Part shown: one piece after another, positions 20,020 to 30,696 of the stretch | How positions within the stretch are numbered: position 1 is the first letter of the stretch | Layout of the letters: each line of letters starts with the position of its first letter | DNA from: Zygnema cylindricum | Lineage: Eukaryota > Streptophyta > Zygnematophyceae > Zygnematales > Zygnemataceae | Length of the DNA: 64,000 bases | Assembly (NCBI GenBank): GCA_037447655.1 | Contig: JBBHKE010003397.1 | Coordinates: 186,001-250,000 of the forward strand | Reading direction: 5' to 3' | Program-made: the position numbers and the translations under genes | The notes under the pieces: model-generated | Databases searched by the model: none | What the model was told of the DNA's origin: nothing | Seen by the model: only the letters and a program-made list of their open reading frames with translations

Positions 20020-20969
20020 TGGTGTGTGCCTATGTGTTCAAGTAAGGGTTAGTTTCCGTCGTTTTCACAGAAAATGGGACTTGCAACGAGAAAATATTAC
20101 GCCGTACAAATAAATGGGCAAAAACACAATTACATTTTGCGTCATCTTAGAACTTAGAAGGTACGGCAATTTGGCGTTTTTATCATCGCGACCCACTTCC
20201 ATCTCATCTTCACACTTGCACTGAAATCAAATCGCGACCTGATTTTTATCAAAATAAACTCTATTGACGAATAGAAAACCGGTATTGCACGCGTCAAAAT
20301 TTTTCAAAAATATTTAACGACGGAGAGTACACTCTATTTTTTCACCTGCTCGTCACGCGCATGTACGTACGAAAATGACGAGCATGTACGGGAAAAATAT
20401 CGTTGGGGTCTTGGACCTCCACTTTCATTCATGGGTCCTTTGCAAAATTTTACGTCGTCCTTGTCTCTCCCCCTCTTTCTCACTCGACCGCTCCTCTTTC
20501 TCTTGTATTTACACAAGATACATCAATAATAGTATCAAATGAAATATTTTTTTTTCTTTTTTTTAATAGTTTTTGTCTAAGTTTGATGGCATATCGAAAG
20601 ATAAAAGATAAGAGAAGAAATCTGGAAGCCATGGCGGAAAATCTACGTACTGATGACGTCACATGGTCGCATGACTTCGCCATTTCACAAAACCCTAAAC
20701 ATCTACACTGTCACAAAAACTTCGACGTCTACAACCGTCGCCGTTTTTGTAGACGTCACCAATTTTAGGAAGTTTCGTAGTTTCGTAGTCGTCTACATTT
20801 CGTTTCGTAGACTGTCGCACATTTTGTAGACGTCTACAACTGTCAGATTTTTGAAGTAATGAAGGTGCAAGTAATGATTGACATAGGAACACTTTGAAAA
20901 GTACACCGTAAATTATGCGCTAAAATCCAAAGTAACATTTCAAAGCTTCGGTTACATGGGCACACACCC
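20020..20969. mobile_element. TIR element, homologue of the 53.3-kb copy
   Basis: Left GGTGTGTGCCTATGTG, right (reverse) GGGTGTGTGCCCATGT, flanked by TAA (20017-20019 and 20970-20972). The left arm matches the element at 53300 over more than 150 bp, and the right arm shares the CGCTAAAATCCAAAGTAAC segment. Its right third holds several GACGTCTACAAC motifs. Non-autonomous. Confidence 0.75.
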
Positions 20970-21185
20970 TAAAACAAACCAGCGTCAAATATCAATTGAA
21001 TTTAAATGAAAAACATGCGCGTCATCACGCGCGACAATATCGAGCCATACTATCTACGAATCAACATTTATAATATTTTCGTGCAATACTTACAATACTG
21101 TACTTTAGTTTAAAGAGGTTTCGTTTCAATTTGCGTCTAAGTTCAATGTAACGCTTAAACGACTAAATTTCAAATTTGCGGCTAA

Positions 21186-22944
21186 GGGTATGTTCCCATG
21201 TGCACAAGTAAGGGTTTTTTTCAGTCGTTTTTTTGTAAAACTTAGCGCCGTCCTGCCTAAGTTGCAACCGTACGAAGGAATCGCAAATTTGTAGAGTACA
21301 ATTTGCGTCATCCTCGAACTTAGGATGTACAAAAATTTGTCGTCTTGTGTTTTTCGACCCACTTCCACGACAAAAAACGTCATCTTCAACCTTATGTTTA
21401 AAACACACTCGCGATGTGTTTTAAAACTAGGTATTTTCGATAAACAAATAGGAACATATATTCGCAAGTGCCTTAATTTTCGAAAATTTTCATACGATTT
21501 CCAAGGACAAAGAAAAGTACATAATTCACTATGTTTTGTCCGTTTGCGTTCAATACGACAAAGAATAGTACACAATTTGTTTGGTTTTGTCCGTTTTTGT
21601 TCAGTACGTCTTTTTTTGCAGGTGTCCCAAAATTCTGATGCCATTTCACGTCGACAAGACAGGCGACGCGAAGACAAATCACATCTTCTTCATCCGTGAA
21701 ACTGCACAGGCTGAAATGCGGTATGTCTACAATGTCACTGTAAGACATGCGACGTCACAAGCAGTAAAAAAAAAAAACGTGCGACATGACAGATTGTAGA
21801 CGTTGACAGCTGTCACAGGTATTGTCAACGTATACAATCGTCACAAACGTAAGTTACAATTACGTTCTTACACATGGACACTTGAAAACCGGGTCCGGCG
21901 GATCCGCGCTAAAATACAAAGTAAGTTATATAACGTATAGTGTACCTTTCGCCGTCGCTTGAATTCGTTTGAATTATTTGTAAATTTTTTTACATGTGCT
22001 AATACGTGTTCATATTTGTTCTTATTTGTTTTTCAAAAATAATTTGTTTTAAAACACATCGTCCCTGTGTTTTAAAGAAAAGTTTGAAGATGACGTTTTT
22101 TGGCGTGGCAGTGGGTCGAAGAACACAAGACGACAACATGAAGTACATCCTAAATTCGATGATGACGCAAAATGTACTTCTCATTTTTTCTATTTTTATA
22201 TGCGGTTGAAATTTACGCGGTACGGCTCTAAGTTTTACAAGAAAACAATAGAAAAAAACCCTTAGGCACATAGAGACGCACCCTCAATACTGGTTTTTTC
22301 CTGTCGTTTTCCTTTAAAATTTAGCGCCATACTGCCTAAGTTGCACCGCACGACGAAATCGCAATTTTGTAGAGTACAATTTGCGTCATCGTCGAATTTA
22401 GGATGTACAAAATTTGTCGTGTTTTTTCGACCCACTTTCACGTCATCTTCAAACTTATCATAAACCACATCCGCAATGTGTTTTAAACAAAGTAAAACTG
22501 TTTACATTAATGGGAAAACATATTTCCACTTGTGAAAAGTTTTCAAATGTTTTTGACGACTGAAAAAAGTACAGGGCTGTTCGTTTTTGTCCACATGCAC
22601 CTTGTACGGTTTTTTTTAAGGGGCCTCGATGGTGTAGTGTCTTTTCACCTAAAGGTGAAAAATCTGCGAAGTCATGGCGGCCGGACAAGAGAGGTTTGCG
22701 TAAAGGCGTGTTCAAAAATTACGATGTGTCTTATGATACTTCAAAAAGTTTCGAAAAATACGGTGCGGCAAGACAGATTGTACACGTTGACAGACGTCAC
22801 AGGCGTTGTCACCGTATACAATCGTCACAAACTTAAGTAACAATTTCGAGTAAACACATACAAACACCTAAAATCCGAGTTTGCCGGATCCGCGCTAAAA
22901 AACAGAGTAAGTTCGCTAAGTTACAAGTACATGGGGTCGTACCC
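21186..22944. mobile_element. large TIR element with internal inverted arms
   Basis: Left GGGTATGTTCCCATGT, right (reverse) GGGTACGACCCCATGT, flanked by TAA on both sides (21183-21185 and 22945-22947). Internally the left-arm sequence recurs in inverted orientation near 22060-22280 and in direct orientation from about 22290, so this is probably two related copies fused or nested. No transposase is visible. Confidence 0.6.
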
Positions 22945-22947
22945 TAA

Positions 22948-24450
22948 CACTCTCTCTCTTATCTTGAGTCTATGAAAAAAAGTACACTGCAAATCGTAAT
23001 TAGAGTTATATACGCTAATTCTGTCACCCCAAATTTTGACTTTATCACCATAAATAATGCAATTTCGTGGTCTCCATTGACCCACAAAATGGGCAGCCTA
23101 TGTAAAGCCTCTAAGATAACATTTGCCTCTTTCACTTTCCCACTGAATAAGTACCACCCAGGCACAAAAATATATGACCACCCTCACCCTTGTGAGGACC
23201 CGACTCCCTTGAGCCAAACGCAAAAAGAATCATTGAATTTGCTCCCTTGAGCAGTAAGTTATGGCTGGTCAAAGATGACCATTATAGTTACAAGCTCTCT
23301 TAGAGAGAGGTACCTAAATTTCACTAAGTCTTAGTCTGTCTACTCACGTCTACTTACTACTAAACCCTAGTCCAATAGGAACACGGTATAGTACAAAAAG
23401 GTACTGTGGCCATTGTATTTTTTGTATGGTTATTGTACGATATGGCCTTCAAAGTGACGCCTATCAAATCAGGAGCCATGGTTTCTCCTCCCATCTTCTC
23501 CGGTATCTAATAATGTAGCGCCACGTGGCATCGCGTAACGCAATCTCCAAAGGCCGCCAAAAAACTCATTCCGGGTGGCGGTAGCAACGACGGTCGTCCG
23601 ATCAATTAGATTTACATGGTTCGGACTCGCGTCTGTGCATTAATTATTTCACATGCGCCTCTTCGTCAAATTGGTGTGACGGTTGAAAGATAATAGTTTG
23701 TGTTGTTTTTAGAAAGATTTAGTCCTCTCTATGCCTCAACTGTGAGGGAGAGAGAGCTGTTCATGACTTAAGCAATTTTTTGTTGAGTTCGGTTCAGTAC
23801 TTACCAAAATTAGTGTGACAGTGAAGTTGGGAGTTCACTATTCATTCACACTTGGGACATGCGTCGTCACTTTGGAGAATGCGTGAGTATGTCCTCCGTG
23901 GACGTACGGAAATTCGGCAGGACCACGGGACTTCGTGAAGTCAGTTCTACGGTGCCAAATCCTCTAATCGGACCGCTGACAGCCGCCACCAAATAGTTAC
24001 GAGGCGTGACTAGATCATTATCACTTTACGTTGTCTGAACTTCGGTGTAAATATTTGGTAGAATAGAACTTTGTTCATAGTGAATTATTTGTTGTGATAG
24101 AATGTTAGATGTACGGCTGGAATGCCTCCGTACAGCTTTTTTGCCAGCATTTATTTTTTGATTCTTTTCCTTTGATCGACTATTTTTCCATCCAGCATTG
24201 GAATCAAGAGGCATCTGTTTTCAAAACAAGACGTGACGCAGGAAGAATCTGTCCCCATTTTGCCAAAAACATAAAGTTTGAGTCTTCTTTTACCAATTTT
24301 CTTCGACATCTTACGAGGAAGAGAGAGAGGGAGAGGGAGAGGGAGAGTCTGTTCGGATATCGCTCAAAATCGATAGATATTGCGTTGGAGTGCAGCATTT
24401 GTAAACAAAAAAAAAAAAAAAAAACATTCCTCAACCTGCTGACTCGGCAG
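22948..24450. other. unassigned region upstream of RGTB exons
   Basis: Contains a one-sided MITE end (22982-23057) and a GA-rich tract at 24316-24350. I looked here for the missing 5' exons of the Rab prenyltransferase beta subunit and found none. Confidence 0.45.
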
Positions 24451-27400
24451 ATATATCTTCCCTCCAGCAAGAAGACGGTTCCTTTTCGGGAGATGAGTGG
24501 GGAGAGATCGATACTCGGTGGGTGGATCTTCACTATCATCCGAGCGGGAATGTTTGAAAGCTCGATTCATAACTTTTTGGTTTTTTTTTCTTTTAAGCTT
24601 GATTGGTTTTTGATGAAACTTGATTGGTATATTGGTTCAAAGCTTGGTTTGTATTTATTTAAGCTTGATTTCGGTTTTGTTTAAGTTTAATTTGTATTTT
24701 GTTTAAGTTTGATGTGTATTTATCAATCTGCATGTTGAGATCCGGCAGTTGTGGTGCAAAAATGTTAAAAAAAACACACCCACACACCTATTCTTTTTAA
24801 CATTTTGAATCCCTTTTTCATTTGTTTCTGATCCAAAATATGGAAAAAAAAGGTTATTTCCATAGTTCAACTCCAAAACTTGGAAAATAAAATGCCAAAT
24901 TGTTTAACCCCATTCTGGTGCAAAGAAATATATTGCGTGGGGGTTCCCTTTAGTTTTTTAAACTCTAATTCATGTCCCGAGGGGCGTGGATGATTTTCAA
25001 GCGCTTACAAGATTAGTGTTTAGAAAAAAAAACGGTTATTATTATTACCGTGTTTTTACGTCCGAATCATCGCCGTTAATACATAATCCTGATTCGCTGT
25101 GTTCTGTTGTTGGTTGACTTTTTTTCATGTTTTTTTTTTTCTCTGCTGTTCGCTTGTCAATTTTTTTTTTTTTCCTTTTTCGAGTCCAGATTTTCGTACT
25201 GTGCGATTTGTTGCCTCTCTTTGATAAATAGACTCGAAAAAATCGACTTGAATAGAGCGACGGATTTTATTATGAGCTGTAAAAATTTTGACGGAGGATT
25301 CGGGTCCGTTCCCGGCGGCGAATCACACGCAGGACAGAGTGTGTTTCTCCTTCTCCTCCTACCTCGTTTTTCCTTCTTCCTTTCTCTTCTCTCCCTTTTT
25401 TTTTTCTCCTTCCTCTTTTTCTTCTCTCCCTTTTTTGTCCTCTCCCAGTTCTCTTCTTTTTTCTCCTTGCTCTTTTTCTTCTCTCCTTTTCTTGTCTCCC
25501 ATTTTCTCCTTCCCCTTTTTCTTTGCTCCCTTTTTCTCCTCTTTCTTTTTGCCCTTTTCCTTTTTCTCCTCTCCCTTTCTCCCCCATCCCCCTTTTTTTC
25601 CTCATCCTTTTTCTCCTCTCCTGTTTGCTTCTCTCCCATTTTCCCTTCCCCTTTTTCTTCTCTTCCCATTTCTCCTCTCCCTTTTACTCCTCTCCCTTTG
25701 TCTTCTCTCCCTTTTCCCCCCTCCCCTTTTTTCCCTCTCCCTTTTTCTCTTCTCTTTTTCTCCCTTCCTCTCCCACTTTTTCCTCCACCTTCTCCTCCTA
25801 CCCCCTCTTGCTCTTTCCCTTTCCTGTTTTGGGAAAAACAGTGAGGACAGACACTTTTTGAACCATATTTTCCATCTTTTCCTTATTTCTTTTGCTTAAA
25901 CAGACGGAAAAAGAGTTTAAAAATTTCAATCTCAAACGAATTTTATTTTGAAATTCCTCTCAACCACAACCTCACACTCTTCCCTCTCCTCCCCTCCTTC
26001 CTCTGCCCCCCCCTTTTCTCTCTCCCCCCTCTTCCCTCTCCCCCCCCTTCCCTCCCTCCTCTTTTCTCTCCCTCCCCCCCCCCCCCCCCCCCCCCCAGTG
26101 TTCTGCTGCGTGGGCTCCCTGGCCCTGGCGGGCGCGCTGGCAGACGCGGACCACGCGGAGCGCGCGGCGTGGTGGCTGGCGGAGAGGCAGGGGGCCGGGG
26201 GGGGGCTCAACGGGAGGCCGGAGAAGAGGGAGGATGTGAGGGGGGGGGGGGGGGGGGGGGGGAGAAGAGAAAATAGGAAAGAAATGGAAAAGTCTGTTAT
26301 GTACTGAGGGTAGTATAACCAATTCTGCGACGCTTTTAATATACAATGTTGAGGTTTCTAAAGGATGTCATTTGTAACAATGTGAAAGATAATATGTAAA
26401 AGATAATATGTTAAAGTTTGTTTCTCTCTGGCAGGTTTGCTACTCCTGGTGGGTTTTGTCCTGTCTGGCGATTCTGGACCGGATGCATTGGATTGACGGA
26501 GATAAACTCCAACACTTTATTTTGGACTGCCAGGTACAAGACAAAACTTGCCTGACTTTTTCTCGAAATCAATGGACTGGTCCGTATCCTTTTTGAATTA
26601 GAATTCTTATGTTTTTCGACTCATCAGTACATCATAAATCAGTATTAGCATTAAGAACTATTTAGTGATTTAAATAATCATTTTTAGTGTTAGTAATTCT
26701 ATTTCTGGTCCAAATGACGTGGACGATTCTGAATCGCTACTGTGCCCGTTGCTAGTGGAGTTAATTGCTGTAATTCGGGTGAGTCTTATTTTGACCCCAA
26801 ATCATAAAATAGTGTTGATCTATTTAGTTAAGTGGCTCATAATGGGCCACATGACAAAACATGATTCAGTGAAGTTAATTCTAGTATAGAGTGTCAACGC
26901 TAATAATTCACTAATTCCGATAATGGACGGTGTACTTTAAGGGAAAAAAAAAAATATTGTTAACGCCATTTTGTTTTCAGAGGGGAAAAAAGAACCTGGA
27001 CTGAATAGTTTGTTTAGCACTATCAGTGATTCACAATTCTCCATTTCTGTATTATTTTCTTGTCTTTTCTTGAAACCTATCAACTTGTCAGTTTTTTTTT
27101 TTTTTTTTGTCGTATTGATGAGAGTCACATGTAGGCGGCCTCAGAGCTTATACCAGTAATTCCGTTTTTCATTTTGAGAGTCCAAAGTATCAAAATGGTG
27201 TTGTGTCGATAACACTTACGAAAGGACAGCGTACCTCTGTCCACCTAACCCCAAATTTATTGTCTAATAATTCATCCGACCCTTAATGCAATTTAACTGT
27301 AAAAGTCTTAAAAACCCTGAAAAAATCCTCAAAAAACCCTTTAAAAACCCTAAAAATATCGTAGGATGAGGAGCGCGGAGGAATTTCTGACCGGCCGGAT

Positions 27401-27778
27401 GACATGGTGGACATTTTCCACACCTTCTTCGGTATAGCAGGCATGTCTCTCTCTATCTCCCCTTCCCTATAGGCCCTCTGCAAATGCATCAGTAAATATT
27501 ATATCCTTAATGTGTGTAGGTATTATATGTATGTAGCTATAAATCTGTTGTGTAATGGAGTTTTAATTCAAAAATTTGGACCCGGACCGTAAGCCTCAAC
27601 ATTACTTTTTTGTTTTTTTGTTTTTTGTTTTTTTACAGGATTGTCACTTTTGGGATATGAGGGTCTTAAAGCGGTTGACCCGGCTTATGCCTTACCTGTG
27701 GAGGTAGTTGATCGGGTTCTTCGAAAAAATTCGCAATTATCGACCGAAAATCCAGTATCAAATAAAATAAATGAATGA
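24451..27778 (+). CDS. RGTB: Rab geranylgeranyltransferase beta subunit, 5'-incomplete
   Basis: Catalytic subunit that attaches geranylgeranyl groups to Rab GTPases in the cytosol. Six exons recovered: 24451-24517, 25190-25338, 26099-26235, 26435-26533, 27365-27440 and 27639-27778, giving about 221 residues with consistent phases. They cover [63 protein letters not shown] and GGISDRPDD. The zinc ligands of the family are all present (Asp and Cys in EDVCYSWW, His in DIFHTFFG). Plant homologues have about 315 residues, so roughly 95 N-terminal residues are missing, and I found no exon for them back to the end of FabG. The last intron uses a GC donor (GCAG|GCATGT). Exon 3 is far more GC-rich than its neighbours. 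It may be a truncated copy, or its 5' exons may be too diverged for me to see. Confidence 0.88.
25339..26073 (+). repeat. long pyrimidine-rich intron
   Basis: Most of this RGTB intron (about 25345-25840 and 25975-26073) is C/T-only sequence of TTTTCTCC and CTCCC units. It yields long spurious frames rich in Phe, Ser, Leu and Pro on one strand and Glu, Lys and Arg on the other. Confidence 0.85.
26074..26262. repeat. C23 / G23 homopolymer inverted repeat around an exon
   Basis: A run of 23 C at 26074-26096 ends at the acceptor AG of RGTB exon 3, and a run of 23 G at 26240-26262 begins 4 nt after its donor. The two tracts are perfectly complementary with a 143-nt loop consisting of the exon and its splice sites. 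Confidence 0.85.
26627..26935. mobile_element. TACACCG-type MITE
   Basis: Left GTACATCATAAATCAG, right (reverse) GTACACCGTCCATTATCGG. The interior (AGTGTTGAT ... GTGGCTCATAATGGGCCACA) matches the inverted interior of the MITE at 41932. It lies in an RGTB intron. Confidence 0.6.
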
Positions 27779-28159
27779 AACACTTTTTATGTTGCGGTTA
27801 TGCCATATGGAATCTTGCTTCACGCATCTTGAGGGTAAAGAAATTGAGGCGTTGAAGTTAAAAGGCCGGTTGTTATACCCTTTTCGGTGAGACTCTTTTA
27901 TGTACCTTTTCCCGGACTCGCTCGTTATACGCAATAAATTTGGTGTGCTAATACGGAACTGTAGCGCGGAACGGACCAGCGGTTATCTGTGAAATGGGAC
28001 GGGACGAATAAAACTAGGTGCCAGTTTGGGAATCTTGTGACGCAGAATTTTCCTTTTTATCGGTCGGGTAAAGTTTAAACCTGGTTTTGGAACCTGTTTG
28101 TTATGTATTGTTCACAATCAATATGGTTTGTCCTACAAAGCAATATTATTGTAAGGTCT

Positions 28160-28252
28160 TCGAACAACGTGCAATGGCAAACCATCTGAGAATATGGAAA
28201 CAAAAAAAGGAAAAAAGGTAAACATAAGTGAAAACTGTCAAAGATAAATTTT
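28160..28252 (+). repeat. DGKPS-type peptide repeat fragment
   Basis: Reads TCNGKPSENMETKKGKK, then a stop shortly after. Closely matches the minus-strand fragment near 1300 (HDGKPSAYMETRKKKGK). Confidence 0.5.
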
Positions 28253-28925
28253 GGAGTGAGCATATCAACAGTGGTAGCAGTTCATAAAGTACAACCGAGT
28301 AGAGAGTACTTCACGGGGAAAAGGCGAGAGTAAGGAAAGAGGCTGACTGTGGATATACCGCGGTTTTGACCTGAACTGTGTGGGAGTTATGAGATTGGTA
28401 AAATGCTTAGATTGTGTGTCATGAGAGAAACTTGTTTGATTGAGACAGTCAGTCTGGGTGACACATGTCACACAAGTCAGAGTGTCTACAGCTGGATGCC
28501 ACCAAGTTAGCTTCATGGCATCAAAACTTGCCACTAGTTGAAGGGAAGTTGTGACATTGTGGCAGTTTGTTAAAAGCGAGGTAGAGGTAAAGCTTGTTGT
28601 ATGTTTGACTGTAAGTTTTCACAAGAATGTAGAATAACTGGAGATCCTGGTAATGTAATGTGATTTACTGCCAGAGACATTTTCAGAGGTGAATTTGGAA
28701 AGAACGCTGTAGTTAGTGAAAGGAATTTAGCCAGCGAACTTCCGTGATAGATTTGAGGATATCGAAAATAATCTATGTAAAATGATAATCGGAGTTGTTA
28801 TTTACTGTTCAGTCAAAGCGCGACTTGAACAAGCTTTGCATGTCTTTGAGTCCACATTTCTGCTAAGGTGAAATTGACAGCGGTGAAGATCATTGATTTC
28901 TTGATTCTATTATTTACAGGGAGCC

Positions 28926-29255
28926 CGGTCTATTTTGTGCTTGTGCTTTTGCCTGTGGATGACAATTTTACCTAGCTTTCGGTTTATCCGAGTATTGACA
29001 GTTGTTGCAATTAGCGAAGTTGAAGGTACCTTATAGGGGCCTCTTGCCATGCACGATCGTCCCGGGGCAACGCAGTTACACGTCAGGACCAATGAGGGAA
29101 GATCTCACCACGGAAAAGCAGACCTAGCAGGAACCATTGGAACTTGCGGAGCAATTTTACAAACCTGTTGAGAACATCCTTCGTCCTTCACCAAAAAAAT
29201 CATGTCACCTCTTGTTTACCGAAAAATCCAAAATTTAGAAAGAAATTTGTAGCAT
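28926..29255 (+). repeat. 330-bp dispersed repeat, copy A
   Basis: Aligns by eye at roughly 80% with 34458-34790 in the same orientation, sharing ATCCGAGTATTGACAG, AGGACCAATG and CATTGGAACTTGCGG. Copy A is interrupted by stops in every frame. Confidence 0.75.
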
Positions 29256-30284
29256 TTCAGGATCTACACTGCTCCAAAATCATCTGGGACAGCAAATAGA
29301 TTTTCACAAACAAGAAAATCCTAAATTTATATTTCTACCAGGGAATATGCAAGAGACCGCTCAATCAGACGAATAATACAAATTCAAAACGTAAAAGCTA
29401 GTAGACGACGCGCGATTCTTATAACGCTACAAACAATCACACAATGAATATTTGCAAAGACAGTCTCCCAAAAAATACGATGTTAACATGCAGCATTTAC
29501 ATCCCAAGACTAGGATCCAAACCCCGTCGATGTTTTCGTGATTTATTTGCCAAGGCAGAAAGCTCGACCAAACAAGCATCAATTAAATTTCCTAATGACA
29601 CCTACCTTTACAGAGAGACTTTATATTCCCACCAACAACCTGCACCCATTCATGAGAAAAATGGGAGACATTGCAAGAAGACGAGGGATTCCTGCCTCCC
29701 AAGTGGGGGAAAACAAACATAATTCCTTTAGCCCTATCTGTTAAGCTGTACAGAATTGCATCCCTTCCATCTGATCTTCCCACGTCCCTACCTCGTTTCA
29801 CCTTTGCTTCATAGTAGGAACGAGAATCTATCCCTCACAGTGGAATTTTCTCATCAACTGGGCTTAAACCAATCCTCCAGCCAGTCAGACGATAAAATGG
29901 GTGAGGATCAAATTAAAAGAATCGATTCCATCTTGCCCTAACTAGCCTGCCATAACTGCCGCCATAACTGAATTTAGCCCTATTTATAGAAAATTTTCAC
30001 TTGTTGACTCGGTTTCAAACACAGAATAGCTCCAAAAGGGGAAGAAAAAGGATAGACAATACTAAGAAAATATCCTCCTCCCTGTTTCCTTTAAATATCC
30101 TTCACGAGAAGTGATTTTTCTACATTATTTTAGAAAAAATCATCTTTCCCAGAAGGATAAAATGGCCGGCTCCTAGTAGAGAATGCAAGAAATCAGGGTT
30201 ATGAATTAGGGTTATGACGCAGTTAACTAATTAACCCGATTTTCAGCCCCCAGTAAGAATCAATCATCGTATCTACCAAAAAAA

Positions 30285-30495
30285 CCAGCCCTTTTTCTCT
30301 CTTTCACTCTCTTTTTCTCTCTCTCCCTTTCCCTCTGCTTTTCCCCCTCTCTCTTTCTCACGATCTCGCTCTCCCTCACGCCCTCTTCTCTCCCCCTCCC
30401 CTCTCTCTCTGCCTCTCAACCTCCTTCCCTTTCTCTCTCCCTCTCCGTCCCTCCCTCTCCATCCGTCTTTCTCCCTCTCTCTCTCCTTCCGTTAC
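30285..30495 (+). repeat. CT-rich tract
   Basis: About 210 bp of C/T with CCCTCT and CTCTCT units, downstream of the SYS1 stop. Confidence 0.8.
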
Positions 30496-30696
30496 AAAAT
30501 TTGATCACATGAATTTCTTGCAATGAAACTTTCGAAATCGTTCGAGAGCGTTAAAAACTTTTCTTCCTCGAACCGAAAAATTTCGTTGCACAAGTATTGG
30601 AAAAACTCGACTTCGAAGGGAAAATAAACAAAGAAGAAAGAAACAGTCCTACCTAAACACCTTATAAACTTCTTCCTACGTCCTTCCCTATATCTA

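Larger units (their letters stand above)
27779..30696. other. RGTB-SYS1 spacer
   Basis: Convergent 3' flanks of RGTB and SYS1. Contains a DGKPS-type fragment (28160-28252), one copy of a 330-bp dispersed repeat (28926-29255) and a CT-rich tract (30285-30495). No gene seen. Confidence 0.5.

Noticed and set aside
25107-25899. Long open frames of 110-245 codons rich in Phe, Ser, Leu and Pro (and Glu/Lys/Arg on the other strand)
   Set aside because: They lie in a C/T-only RGTB intron; stops are absent because of composition, and the true exons on both sides splice over it.
27300-27362. CCCTAAA/CCCTGAAA runs resembling plant telomere repeat
   Set aside because: Only a few imperfect units inside an RGTB intron next to an acceptor; not an interstitial telomere array.
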